From positions 247,686 through 311,685 of the forward strand of contig NZ_BCYV01000009.1 of assembly GCF_001598375.1 (NCBI RefSeq): 64,000 nucleotides of DNA, written 5' to 3'. A program made the position numbers and the translations under genes. This DNA is from Novosphingobium capsulatum NBRC 12533 (GTDB taxonomy: Bacteria > Pseudomonadota > Alphaproteobacteria > Sphingomonadales > Sphingomonadaceae). Numbering within the stretch: position 1 is the stretch's first letter; each line of letters opens with the position of its first letter. Shown piece by piece: positions 8,631-16,485 of the stretch. The notes under the pieces were generated by a model that did not search any database, was not told where the DNA came from, and worked only from the letters and a program-made list of their open reading frames with translations.

Positions 8631-10034
8631 ATGGGCGCGACCATGACCTCTTCAAAAGCCTCTAATGGCAAAGCTTCGAATGGCAAAGCCGCCGGCAATG
8701 CAGATGCCGTGCGCCAGTTCACAGTTCGCCCTGATGACAACGATGTGCGGCTGGACCGCTGGTTCAAACGCAACCTCCCCGAGGTGAGCTTTGCCATGGT
8801 GTCGCGCTGGGCGCGCACCGGCCAGATTCGCGTTGATGGCAAGCGCGCCGATGTCGACACCCGCCTGATCGCCGGGCAGTCCCTGCGCGTGCCCCCGGCG
8901 GGCGGCCCACTGCCGCTGGCCGGCGGCGGCAAGGGCGGCCGCGTGCGCAAGCCGCTGACCGAAGAACAGCTCCACCTGGCCGAAGACATCGTGCTGGAAC
9001 AGGATCGCGCCGCGATCGTGATCAACAAGCCGCCGGGCCTGGCCACCCAGGGCGGCAGCGGCACTTACGAGCATGTCGATGGCCTGCTCGATGCCTATGC
9101 CGGCGATGGCGATCCACGCCCGCGCCTGGTCCACCGGCTCGACAAGGATACCTCGGGCGTGCTGCTGGTGGCGCGCACGCCGGGCAGCGCAGCCTTCTTT
9201 TCCAGGCGCTTCTCCGGCCGCACCGCGCGCAAGATCTATTGGGCGCTGGTGATGGGCGTGCCAGATATCCACGATGGCATGATCGAACTGCCGCTGGCCA
9301 AGCAGCCGGGCACCGGTGGCGAGAAGATGATGGTCGATGAAACCGAGCACGGCATGCCGGCCCGCACGCGCTATCGTGTGATCGATCGCGCCGGCAACCG
9401 CGCCGCCTGGGTGGAACTGCAGCCGTTCACCGGGCGCACCCACCAGCTGCGCGTGCACATGGCCGCGATCGGCCACCCGATCGTGGGCGATGGCAAGTAT
9501 GGCGGCCAGGGCGCGTTCCTGTCGGGCAGCATCAGCCGCAAGCTGCACCTGCATGCCCGCCGCCTGCGCATCGAGCATCCCGAAGGCGATCTGCTGGACG
9601 TGACCGCGCCGCTGCCCGAGCACTTTTCCAAGAGCCTGGAACAACTCGGCTTCACCGAAACCGAAGGCGATCTGCCGCTCGAAGCGCCGGTGCTGGTCGA
9701 ACCCAAGACCCTGGAAAAGCGCGCCGCCAAGGCCCACGCCAAGCAATACCGCAAGGAGCGCCGGGGCGAGCGCCGCAAGCGCATCGATGGCCCGGCAACC
9801 ACCGGCGCGCGCAAGCCCACTGGCCAGCGCGCCCGCGTGGCCGGCGCCGCTGCGGGCAAGGCGCCCGCAAAGGCTGGCGCGAAACCTGGGGCAAAGCCTG
9901 GAGCGAAACCGGGGGCCAAGCCTGCCACGCGCACCACAACTGCCAAGCCCGGCGCCAAGCCAGCCCCGCGCCGCGCCGCGCCCAAGGCCCCTGGCACCAA
10001 GGCTCCCGGCCCGCGGAGCCCGGGCAAGCGATGA
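8631..10034 (+). CDS. RluC/RluD-family 23S rRNA pseudouridine synthase with a Lys/Ala/Pro-rich tail
   Basis: About 467 aa. An S4-like RNA-binding region (about residues 28-87, VRLDRWFKRNLPEVSFAMV...RVDGKR) precedes a pseudouridine synthase domain (about 125-330) with the catalytic block HRLDKDTSG (Asp171) and the family motif GRTHQLRVH. It isomerises uridines in 23S rRNA; RluC is the closest guess. After about residue 355 comes a low-complexity basic tail that contains consecutive GAKP repeats. Start chosen at ATG 8631 with an AAAGG site just upstream; GTG 8607 and ATG 8643 are alternatives. The stop overlaps the HAD gene by four bases. Confidence 0.93.
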   Translation: MGATMTSSKASNGKASNGKAAGNADAVRQFTVRPDDNDVRLDRWFKRNLPEVSFAMVSRWARTGQIRVDGKRADVDTRLIAGQSLRVPPAGGPLPLAGGGKGGRVRKPLTEEQLHLAEDIVLEQDRAAIVINKPPGLATQGGSGTYEHVDGLLDAYAGDGDPRPRLVHRLDKDTSGVLLVARTPGSAAFFSRRFSGRTARKIYWALVMGVPDIHDGMIELPLAKQPGTGGEKMMVDETEHGMPARTRYRVIDRAGNRAAWVELQPFTGRTHQLRVHMAAIGHPIVGDGKYGGQGAFLSGSISRKLHLHARRLRIEHPEGDLLDVTAPLPEHFSKSLEQLGFTETEGDLPLEAPVLVEPKTLEKRAAKAHAKQYRKERRGERRKRIDGPATTGARKPTGQRARVAGAAAGKAPAKAGAKPGAKPGAKPGAKPATRTTTAKPGAKPAPRRAAPKAPGTKAPGPRSPGKR

Positions 10035-10693
10035 GCCTGCGCCTCGCCATCTTCGATTGCGACGGCACCCTGGTCGATAGCCAGGCCGATATCGGCGCGG
10101 CGATGGACGGGGCGTTTCATGCCATGGGCCTGGTGCCGCCGCCGCGCAGCGAAACCCGGCGCATCGTCGGGCTGTCGCTGGTGGAAGCGATGCGCCGCCT
10201 CCATCCGGAAGGTGACGCGCAGGCGCACGACATGCTTACCCAAGCCTACAAGGACACGTTCCGCGCCCGGCGCGAGGCCGGGATGGTGGGCGAGCCACTG
10301 TATGACGGCATCGCCGCGCTGGTCGAAGACCTGGCGCGGCGCGGCTGGCTGCTGGGCGTGGCGACCGGCAAGAGCGATAGGGGCCTGGCGCATTGCCTGG
10401 CCACGCATGGCCTGTCGCGCCACTTCGTGACACTGCAAACCGCCGATCGCCACCCGTCCAAACCGCATCCCAGCATGATCGAGGCCTGCCTCGATGCCAC
10501 TGGTGCAGACACCGCGCTGACCGTGATGATCGGCGATACCGCCTATGACATGGCCATGGCCCGCAATGCCGGGGTGCGCGCGATCGGCGTGGACTGGGGC
10601 TATCACGAGCGGGCCGAACTGTTCGCTGCCGGCGCCCATGCCGTCGCCGGCACCGTGGCAGAGCTGGCCGAACTGCTCCACGCGGTAGGCTGA
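10031..10693 (+). CDS. HAD-IA family hydrolase (phosphoglycolate phosphatase-like)
   Basis: A 220-aa HAD phosphatase with all four motifs: DCDGTLVDS (nucleophile Asp9, general acid Asp11), a Thr in GVATGKS, the Lys in SKPHPSM, and the acidic pair in IGDTAYDM. A helical cap domain fills residues about 15-80. Family members remove phosphate from small metabolites such as phosphoglycolate; the exact substrate cannot be read from the sequence. Its ATG overlaps the upstream stop in an ATGA, so translation is probably coupled to the pseudouridine synthase gene. Confidence 0.92.
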   Translation: MSLRLAIFDCDGTLVDSQADIGAAMDGAFHAMGLVPPPRSETRRIVGLSLVEAMRRLHPEGDAQAHDMLTQAYKDTFRARREAGMVGEPLYDGIAALVEDLARRGWLLGVATGKSDRGLAHCLATHGLSRHFVTLQTADRHPSKPHPSMIEACLDATGADTALTVMIGDTAYDMAMARNAGVRAIGVDWGYHERAELFAAGAHAVAGTVAELAELLHAVG

Positions 10694-10697
10694 GGCG

Positions 10698-10913
10698 ATG
10701 CGCGATCCGGCGATGGGGCGCTTTGCCCTGCTGCAACTGCTGCGCCTGGCGGGCACGCTGATCGTGTTGATCGGCGCCATGGTGGCGTCGGGCAATGTGC
10801 CGTGGCTGGCGCGCGTGCCGCAATGGGGCGCGTTCGTGCTCGCCTTTGCCGGCCTCACCCTGTTCTTTGGCGCGCCGCGCTGGCTGGCGCGGCGCTGGAA
10901 AAGGCCATCATGA
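10698..10913 (+). CDS. Small inner-membrane protein of unknown function
   Basis: 71 aa, dominated by two hydrophobic segments (about residues 13-30 and 42-57) with positive residues at both ends (RR and RRWKR). It fits a two-helix membrane protein. It starts 4 bp after the HAD stop and overlaps the ATP12 gene by four bases, so it belongs to the same operon. No function is recognisable. Conserved spacing and overlap support it as a real gene. Confidence 0.75.
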   Translation: MRDPAMGRFALLQLLRLAGTLIVLIGAMVASGNVPWLARVPQWGAFVLAFAGLTLFFGAPRWLARRWKRPS

Positions 10914-11599
10914 AGCGCTTTTATCAAGACGTTACGGTTTCGCCTGAAGATACTGGCTTTCGCGTGTGCCTCGATGGGCGCGGCATCCGCACCCAGGGCG
11001 GCCGCCCGCAGATCGTGCCCACCGCCGCTCTCGCCCAGGCCATGGCCGGCGAATGGGCCAACCAGGGCGAGACGATCGACACCGCCGCCTTCGCCTTTCG
11101 CGACATGGCCGACTATGCGATCGACGTGGTGGCGCCCGCCCCGGCCGCCGCGCGCGCCGATCTGCTGCCTTATGCCGAGACCGATACGCTGTGCTATCGC
11201 GCCGAGCCGGACGAGCCGCTCGCCGCGCGCCAGCGCCTGCTGTGGGAGCCCCTGCTTACCATGGCCGAGGCGCGCTATGGCGTGGCTTTCACGCGCGTGT
11301 CCGGCATCATGCACAAGCCCCAGCCCGCGCCGACGCTTGCGGCACTTGCCGCCGCGCTGGAGCAACTTTCGCCCTTTGCCCTGGCTGCCCTGCGCAACAC
11401 CGCCACGCTGTCGTGCTCGCTGATCATCGGCCTTGCCGCGCTCGATCCCGGCGCAGACGTTGCCGCGCTGTGGGATGCGGCCTGCGTGGAGGAAGACTGG
11501 CAGGCAGAGCTGTGGGGCAAGGACGAGATGGCCCAAGCCCGCCGCACCTTGCGCGGGGAAGCCTTTGCCACGGCCGCGCGGTTCGCCCAGCTGCTGTAA
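10910..11599 (+). CDS. ATP12 family F1-ATPase assembly chaperone
   Basis: A 229-aa protein matching the ATP12 chaperone family: MKRFYQDVTV, LDGRGIRTQGGRPQIVPT near the N-terminus, GEWANQGETIDTAAFAFRDMADYAID in the middle, and a helical second half with LLWEPLLTMAEARYG and EDWQAELWGKDEMAQARR. In mitochondria ATP12 binds the F1 alpha subunit before assembly; bacterial homologues are typical of alphaproteobacteria. Start chosen at ATG 10910, overlapping the stop of the small membrane protein in an ATGA. An upstream in-frame start would run through that gene. Confidence 0.92.
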   Translation: MKRFYQDVTVSPEDTGFRVCLDGRGIRTQGGRPQIVPTAALAQAMAGEWANQGETIDTAAFAFRDMADYAIDVVAPAPAAARADLLPYAETDTLCYRAEPDEPLAARQRLLWEPLLTMAEARYGVAFTRVSGIMHKPQPAPTLAALAAALEQLSPFALAALRNTATLSCSLIIGLAALDPGADVAALWDAACVEEDWQAELWGKDEMAQARRTLRGEAFATAARFAQLL

Positions 11600-11692
11600 C
11601 GCGGCGCGGCGCCCCGTTGGCACGGCAAAAGCGATCACCCTGATCGAATCGCCTGCCTTGCGCCGGTGCGCCGCTCCGCCTATCTTGGCCCC

Positions 11693-12259
11693 ATGGCTAT
11701 CCGCGAAATTCTTGAAGTTCCCGATCCGCGCCTCAAGCAGGTCTCGGCTCCGGTGGAAACGTTCGACGACGAACTCCGCACCCTCGTGTCCGACATGTTC
11801 GATACGATGTACGATGCCCCCGGCATCGGCCTTGCCGCGATCCAGGTGGGCGTGCCCCTGCGCGTGCTGGTGATCGACCTGCAGCCCGATGACGAGGATG
11901 CCGAGCCCGAAGCATGCCACGATCACGGCTGTGGCCACAGCCACCAGCCGGTGCGGCGCGAACCGCGCGTGTTCATCAACCCGGAAATCCTTGATCCTTC
12001 CGAAGAGCACACGATCTATCGCGAAGGCTGCCTCTCGGTGCCGGAAATCTATGCCGAAGTGGAACGCCCTTCGCGCATCCGCGCCCGCTGGCAGGATCTT
12101 GACGGCACGGTCCACGAGGAAGCGATCGATGGCCTGCTGGCCACCTGCCTGCAGCACGAGATGGACCACCTCGAAGGCATCCTGTTCATTGACCACCTCT
12201 CGCGCCTCAAGCGCCAGATGGCGCTCAAGAAGCTGGACAAGCTGCGCAAGGTGGCGTGA
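11693..12259 (+). CDS. def: Peptide deformylase with a His/Cys-rich insertion
   Basis: A 188-aa deformylase that removes the formyl group from nascent N-terminal methionine. All three signature motifs are present: GIGLAAIQVG (45-54), EGCLSVP (111-117, metal-ligand Cys113) and QHEMDHLEG (154-162, metal ligands His155 and His159, catalytic Glu156). Between motifs one and two there is an unusual segment at about 64-90 that includes CHDHGCGHSH, a possible extra metal-binding loop. The C-terminus is basic (RLKRQMALKKLDKLRK). Start chosen at ATG 11693. Fmt, which acts earlier in the same pathway, is encoded separately at 28.6 kb. Confidence 0.96.
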   Translation: MAIREILEVPDPRLKQVSAPVETFDDELRTLVSDMFDTMYDAPGIGLAAIQVGVPLRVLVIDLQPDDEDAEPEACHDHGCGHSHQPVRREPRVFINPEILDPSEEHTIYREGCLSVPEIYAEVERPSRIRARWQDLDGTVHEEAIDGLLATCLQHEMDHLEGILFIDHLSRLKRQMALKKLDKLRKVA

Positions 12260-12281
12260 TCGCCCACGACAGTTGAGGATA

Positions 12282-12320
12282 AAGCGGCCCGGCACATTGC
12301 GTTGCCGGGCTGCTTCGTTT
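12282..12320 (+). terminator. Intrinsic terminator after def
   Basis: A stem of about 11 bp with one G-U pair (gcggcccggca at 12284-12294 with tgccgggctgc at 12303-12313), an 8-nt loop, and then TTCGTTT. It separates def from rmuC. Confidence 0.7.
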
Positions 12321-12354
12321 ACGTTCCCGCTCTGTTCTTGAGTGGAGGCGGACC

Positions 12355-13899
12355 TTGGCGGTGGTTTTGGTAATCGTGGCGCTGGTGATCGGCCTGGCCC
12401 TGGGCTGGTTCCTGGGTGGACGCCCGGTGGCAGAGGCGCAAGGCCGCGCTACTGCCCGCGAGAACGAAGCGCGCGAGGCGCAAGGCACGATCAAGGCCAT
12501 GGCCGTGGATCTTGCCACCATGGCCGAACGCGCGCGCCAGGCAGAACAGCTTGGCGCCGAGCGCGATGCCCTGCGCGCCGAGCGTGATGGCCTGGCCACC
12601 CACCTTGCCGCCGCCAGCGAGCGCGCGGCCGAGGCCGACGCCCTGCGCGATGCGCTGCACGAGGCCCGCCAATCGCGCGAGGACCTGCGCGCGGAACTGG
12701 CGCGGATGAAAGCGGACGCTGCCAATTTTGCCGAGCAGAAGCGCCTGCTGATCGAGGCGCAGGAAGCGCTGCGCCGCGAATTCGAGAACGCCGGCAACAA
12801 GGTGCTGGAACGCGCGCAAGAGGCCTTCATGGCCCGCGCGCAGGAGCGCTTTGCCCAGAGCGAGGAAAAGGCCGCGCAATCGCTGCGGGCCCTGCTCGCC
12901 CCGGTGGATCAGCGCCTGAAAAGCTATGAAGAGCAGGTCGGCAAGCTGGAAAAGGAACGCGTCGATGCGTTCGGCAACCTCACCGGGCTGATCCAGGCGA
13001 TGCGCGACGGGCAGGAGCAAGTGCGCGCCGAAGCCGCGCGGCTGGGCAACTCGCTGCGCAATGCCCCCAAGGCGCGCGGCCGCTGGGGCGAACAGCAACT
13101 GCGCAACGTGCTGGAACAGTGTGGCCTGGCCGAGCACACCGATTTCGTCACCGAGCATTCGATCGATACCGACGAAGGCCGCCTGCGCCCCGATGCCATC
13201 GTGCGCATTCCCGGCAACAAGCTGCTGGTGATCGACGCCAAGGTCTCGCTCAACGCCTATCAGGATGCCTTCGAAGCCGCCGACGATACCGCGCGCGGCG
13301 TGGCCCTCGCCGCCCACGTGCAGTCCATGCGCAACCATATTCAGACGCTGGGCGCCAAATCCTATCAAAGTCAGTTCGAAGAAGCGCCCGACTATGTGCT
13401 GATGTTCGTCCCGGGCGAACACTTCATCGCCGCCGCGCTGGAACGCGATCCGCAGTTGTGGGACTTCGCCTTCGACCGCCGCGTGCTGCTCGCCTCGCCC
13501 ACCAACCTCGTCGCGATCTGCCGCACCGTGGCGCAGGTCTGGCGCCAGGATGGCTTGGCCCGCGAGGCGCGCGAGATTGGCCGCATGGGCGGCGAACTGT
13601 ACGATCGCCTGGCCGTCGCCGCCGATCACCTCAAGCGCGTCGGCTCTGGCCTGGAAAGCGCGGTCACCAACTACAACAAGTTCGTCGGCAGCTTTGAGCG
13701 CAACGTGCTTTCGGCCGGACGCCGCCTGCGCGAAAAGCATATCGAGATCGGCAAGCGCGAGGTGGAAGAAGTGCCTTTAGTGGAAACCGCGCCGCGCTAT
13801 GTCGCTACGGACATTTCCCCAGACATTGCCGAGGACAAAGCCACGGAACTGCCCGCGCCAACCGGCGTTGGCGTTGAAGGGGAAACGGCTGCAGGGTAA
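12355..13899 (+). CDS. rmuC: DNA recombination protein RmuC
   Basis: A 514-aa RmuC-family protein. An N-terminal membrane helix (about 2-22, VVLVIVALVIGLALGWFLGG) is followed by a long Ala/Glu/Arg-rich coiled coil (about 25-215) and the conserved RmuC domain (about 225-430: KARGRWGEQQLRNVLEQCGL, RPDAIVRIPGNKLLVIDAKVSLNAY, FVPGEHFIAAALERDP, SPTNLVAICRTVAQVWRQ). The family limits inversions and rearrangements and has a predicted nuclease-like fold. Start chosen at TTG 12355 because GGAGG lies six bases upstream; there is no ATG near the conserved N-terminus. Confidence 0.93.
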   Translation: MAVVLVIVALVIGLALGWFLGGRPVAEAQGRATARENEAREAQGTIKAMAVDLATMAERARQAEQLGAERDALRAERDGLATHLAAASERAAEADALRDALHEARQSREDLRAELARMKADAANFAEQKRLLIEAQEALRREFENAGNKVLERAQEAFMARAQERFAQSEEKAAQSLRALLAPVDQRLKSYEEQVGKLEKERVDAFGNLTGLIQAMRDGQEQVRAEAARLGNSLRNAPKARGRWGEQQLRNVLEQCGLAEHTDFVTEHSIDTDEGRLRPDAIVRIPGNKLLVIDAKVSLNAYQDAFEAADDTARGVALAAHVQSMRNHIQTLGAKSYQSQFEEAPDYVLMFVPGEHFIAAALERDPQLWDFAFDRRVLLASPTNLVAICRTVAQVWRQDGLAREAREIGRMGGELYDRLAVAADHLKRVGSGLESAVTNYNKFVGSFERNVLSAGRRLREKHIEIGKREVEEVPLVETAPRYVATDISPDIAEDKATELPAPTGVGVEGETAAG

Positions 13900-13901
13900 C
13901 G

Positions 13902-14753
13902 ATGGGCATGATGGCACGACAGGCAAACAAGGGCTTGCCCATGCGCAGCGCAGCTTGGACAGTGGCGCTCGCCAGCCTTGCGCTTGCTGCCTGCCAGCGC
14001 GAGCCGGCGCCGCAGGAAAGCGCCAGCCCAACGGCAACGCCAAGCGCCAGCGCCACGCCCGAGCCTACCCCCACGCCGCCCGCGCCAAGCCCCAGCCCGA
14101 CGCTGGCGCTTCCGGTCAAGCCCACGCCCGATGTGCCGCTCACCCCGGCCGATACCGCCTCTGCCCTCCCGGCGATCGCCCTGCCCCCGCGCGACGATTG
14201 CGCCGCGCTGCCGGGCTGGAGCGCCTTTGCCACGCGCCTTGCCGCCGCCGTCAAGACGCGCGACGCTGCCGCACTCGCCGCACTTTCATCCCCCGATGTG
14301 ACGCTCGATTATGGCGGCGGCCATGGCCCGGCCCAACTGCAAAAGCGGTTGGCCGCGCCGGCCGGCGCCGCCATATGGGCCGATCTCGCGCGCATCCTGC
14401 CGCTGGGCTGCGCCGTGCAGGGCGATCTGGTGGTCATGCCGTGGTTCTTCTGGAACGTGCCTGATGAGGTCGATCCGGGTATGACGATGCTGGTCACCGG
14501 GCAAGGCGTACCACTTCGCGCCAAGCCCAGTGACACGGCGCCAGAAGTCGACCGGCTGGACTGGTCGCTTGTCACCATTGCCACGAGCCCTTCCTACAAT
14601 CCCGCCGCGCGCTACACCGCCGTGATCACCGGCAAGCCGCAACGCAAGGGCTGGATCGAAACCGCCCGCCTGCGCAGCCTGCTCGCCCGCCGGATCATCG
14701 CCGAACGCAAGGGTGATGATTGGCATATCAGCGCGCTGGTGGCGGGGGATTGA
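13902..14753 (+). CDS. Putative lipoprotein with SH3-like domain
   Basis: Up to 283 aa. A lipoprotein signal with lipobox LAAC (Cys31 from this start) is followed by a Pro/Ser/Thr-rich linker (about 40-90) that would span the periplasm or cell wall. The C-terminal half has a short bacterial SH3-like stretch (GMTMLVTGQGVPLRAKPSDTAPEVDRLDWSLV) and ends GDDWHISALVAGD. The function is unknown; such proteins often bind peptidoglycan. Start chosen at ATG 13902 (AGGG upstream); ATG 13941 would give a shorter, more typical lipoprotein leader. The gene begins two bases after rmuC ends, so the two are probably co-transcribed. Confidence 0.8.
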   Translation: MGMMARQANKGLPMRSAAWTVALASLALAACQREPAPQESASPTATPSASATPEPTPTPPAPSPSPTLALPVKPTPDVPLTPADTASALPAIALPPRDDCAALPGWSAFATRLAAAVKTRDAAALAALSSPDVTLDYGGGHGPAQLQKRLAAPAGAAIWADLARILPLGCAVQGDLVVMPWFFWNVPDEVDPGMTMLVTGQGVPLRAKPSDTAPEVDRLDWSLVTIATSPSYNPAARYTAVITGKPQRKGWIETARLRSLLARRIIAERKGDDWHISALVAGD

Positions 14754-14798
14754 GGGGAATATGCCGGGCGCCATCCTATTCAGGCGCTCCGCAAAATC

Positions 14799-14871
14799 AA
14801 ATTCGCGCAGAGGCGCTGAGACGCAGAGAAAATCTTATCCTCAGCGCCTCTGCGCCTCTGCGCGAAATTTG
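14799..14871. repeat. Inverted repeat rich in gcgcagaggcgc units
   Basis: The left arm (14799-14828, aaattcgcgcagaggcgctgag with a following gacgcagag) and the right arm (14840-14871, ctcagcgcctctgcgcctctgcgcg then aaattt) are near-complementary around an 11-nt centre. Within the arms the unit gcgcagag is repeated. It lies in the 308-bp gap after the lipoprotein gene. It looks like a dispersed intergenic element and codes for nothing. Confidence 0.75.
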
Positions 14872-14912
14872 CATCAGTATTTGCCAATGTGCACAGCGGG
14901 CTCTCTCCCACC

Positions 14913-15013
14913 GTCACCCTGAACTCGTTTCAGGGTCCAGGCCGCATCCTCACGCTGTGCAACAAACCCGCGAGTAATGAGCGAGCTGGATGCCGAAACA
15001 AGTTCGGCATGAC
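14913..15013. repeat. Pair of inverted hairpin repeats (gtcaccctgaac type)
   Basis: Two related hairpins lie in opposite orientation: accctgaa/ttcagggt at 14916-14936 and atgccgaa/ttcggcat at 14990-15010. Each is flanked by gtca or tgac, so the outer ends also pair. This is a familiar intergenic repeat type in sphingomonads. With the previous element it fills the gap between the lipoprotein gene and the ferredoxin gene; no gene is seen there. Confidence 0.75.
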
Positions 15014-15061
15014 AGAGGGGTACTAGAGGCGTCTCGTGGTGCTGCCCCGCTCCGCCTCCGC

Positions 15062-15394
15062 TCAGCGCGGCTGCATATCCCGCGCCTCTGCCGGTACGCG
15101 CACTTCCAGGCCATCCAGCGCGGGGTCAAGCACGATCTGGCAGGCGAGGCGGCTGGTGCGGGTGACGCCAACGGCAAGGTCGAGCATGTCTTCCTCGTCC
15201 TCGCTGGCTTGCATCAGGCGGTCGAACCAGTCGGGAGCAACCACGACATGGCAGGTGGAGCAGGCCATCTGACCTTCGCACGTGCCTTCGAGCGGCATGC
15301 CGGCGTTCTGGCCCAGTTCCAGCAGGCGTTGCCCTGCCTCGCCCTCGGCCGCCACGCGCTGGCCATCGGCTGTGAGGAAGGTGACGCGAACCAT
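15062..15394 (-). CDS. [2Fe-2S] ferredoxin, adrenodoxin/Isc type
   Basis: A 110-aa ferredoxin with the vertebrate-type cluster pattern C-x5-C-x2-C plus a distal Cys: Cys39, Cys45, Cys48 and Cys85 (CEGQMACSTC and RLACQI). The acidic helix SEDEEDMLDLA is the usual partner-binding surface. It would carry electrons for Fe-S cluster assembly or for an oxygenase. Start chosen at ATG 15394; a GTG at 15400 is closer to the GGGAG site. It follows two cysteine desulfurase genes within six bases, which argues for a cluster-assembly role. Confidence 0.92.
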   Translation of the reverse strand: MVRVTFLTADGQRVAAEGEAGQRLLELGQNAGMPLEGTCEGQMACSTCHVVVAPDWFDRLMQASEDEEDMLDLAVGVTRTSRLACQIVLDPALDGLEVRVPAEARDMQPR

Positions 15395-15399
15395 AGGCA

Positions 15400-16485
15400 C
15401 TAGACTCCCTGCATCTGCGCCGCCGCATTCAGCACGGCAGCAGCCTCCTTCAGTTCCTCACCCGTGGTATAACGTCCGAAACCGATGCGGATCGCGGTTT
15501 TGCTATCCCTGTCGGAAAGTCCCAGGGCGCGCAAGACATGGCTGGGCCTTCCCGAGCCACTGGCGCAGGCCGATCCGGCAGAAAACGCAACATTGCGACA
15601 TTCTGACAACAGCCTGGCCACATCAAGCCCCGGCTTGCGCAAGTTGAGGTTGCCATGCCAGCGCTGCGTGGCGCTGCCGTTGAGCGTCCATCCGGCAAAC
15701 AGGCCAAGCGCCTGTTCCCACAGCGTCTCAACATGCTGTCCATCGCTTTTCCACAGGCTGGTGCATAGCGCTGCCGCCGCACCGAACCCCGCGCATAGCG
15801 CCGGGCTGAGCGTGCCGGACCGCAAGCCACCTTCCTGCCCGCCGCCATGGACGAGAGGCGCCAGTTCGAGCCCATCGCGCACCCATAGCGCGCCGATGCC
15901 CTTGGGCCCGTGCAGCTTGTGCGCCGAAATCGCCACCAGATCGGCCCCTTCGGGCGCAGCCAGCTTGCCCGCGCCCTGCACCGCATCGCACAGGAACAGC
16001 GCGCCCATGGCGTGCGCCCGCGCGGCCAGCTCGGCCACGGGCTGCACCGTGCCGATCTCGTTGTTCACCTGCATCACCGCGACCAGGCCGGTGCCGGCGG
16101 GAATGGTCACGTCAGGATCGACCAGCCCGGCCCCGTCCACCGGCAGCACGGTGAGCGCGGGATCGTGGAACCGCACCGTGTCGAGCACGGCGGCGTGTTC
16201 GATGGCCGACACCGCCAAATGCCGTTTCCCCACGCCCGCGATGGCCAGATTGAGCGCCTCGGTCGCGCCCGAGGTGAAGATCACCCGCCCGCTTGGCGGA
16301 AACAGCGCGGCCACTTGCGCGCGGGCCACCTCCACCGCCGCTGCAGCCGCGCGCCCTGGGCGGTGCGGGCTGTGTGGATTGGCAAAGCCGGCGCGCACGT
16401 CCTCGGGGCCGGCCAGCCACGGCAACATCGCGGCCCGCGCTTGCGGGGCGAGCGGCGTGGTCGCCTGGTAATCGAGGTAGATCAC
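15400..16485 (-). CDS. Cysteine desulfurase (class V aminotransferase), copy 2 of tandem pair
   Basis: A 361-aa PLP enzyme of the NifS/IscS family that takes sulfur from cysteine as a persulfide. Key residues are visible: PLP lysine Lys190 in SAHKLHGPKG, the Asp in FLCDAVQGAGK, the His in SAIEHAAVL, and catalytic Cys307 in SAGSACASGSGRPSHVLRALG. The N-terminus MIYLDYQATTP is typical. It starts with GTG at 16485, overlapping the upstream desulfurase stop in a GTGA, so the two are translationally coupled. It is only distantly similar to its neighbour. The ferredoxin gene follows immediately. Confidence 0.92.
   Translation of the reverse strand: MIYLDYQATTPLAPQARAAMLPWLAGPEDVRAGFANPHSPHRPGRAAAAAVEVARAQVAALFPPSGRVIFTSGATEALNLAIAGVGKRHLAVSAIEHAAVLDTVRFHDPALTVLPVDGAGLVDPDVTIPAGTGLVAVMQVNNEIGTVQPVAELAARAHAMGALFLCDAVQGAGKLAAPEGADLVAISAHKLHGPKGIGALWVRDGLELAPLVHGGGQEGGLRSGTLSPALCAGFGAAAALCTSLWKSDGQHVETLWEQALGLFAGWTLNGSATQRWHGNLNLRKPGLDVARLLSECRNVAFSAGSACASGSGRPSHVLRALGLSDRDSKTAIRIGFGRYTTGEELKEAAAVLNAAAQMQGV

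Noticed and set aside
9371..12295. Minus-strand open frame of 974 codons
   Set aside because: It runs antisense across the pseudouridine synthase, HAD, ATP12 and def genes, all of which have clear family motifs. Long antisense frames are expected in GC-rich genomes with strong third-position bias; the translation is low-complexity with many His/Gly/Ala and no domain.
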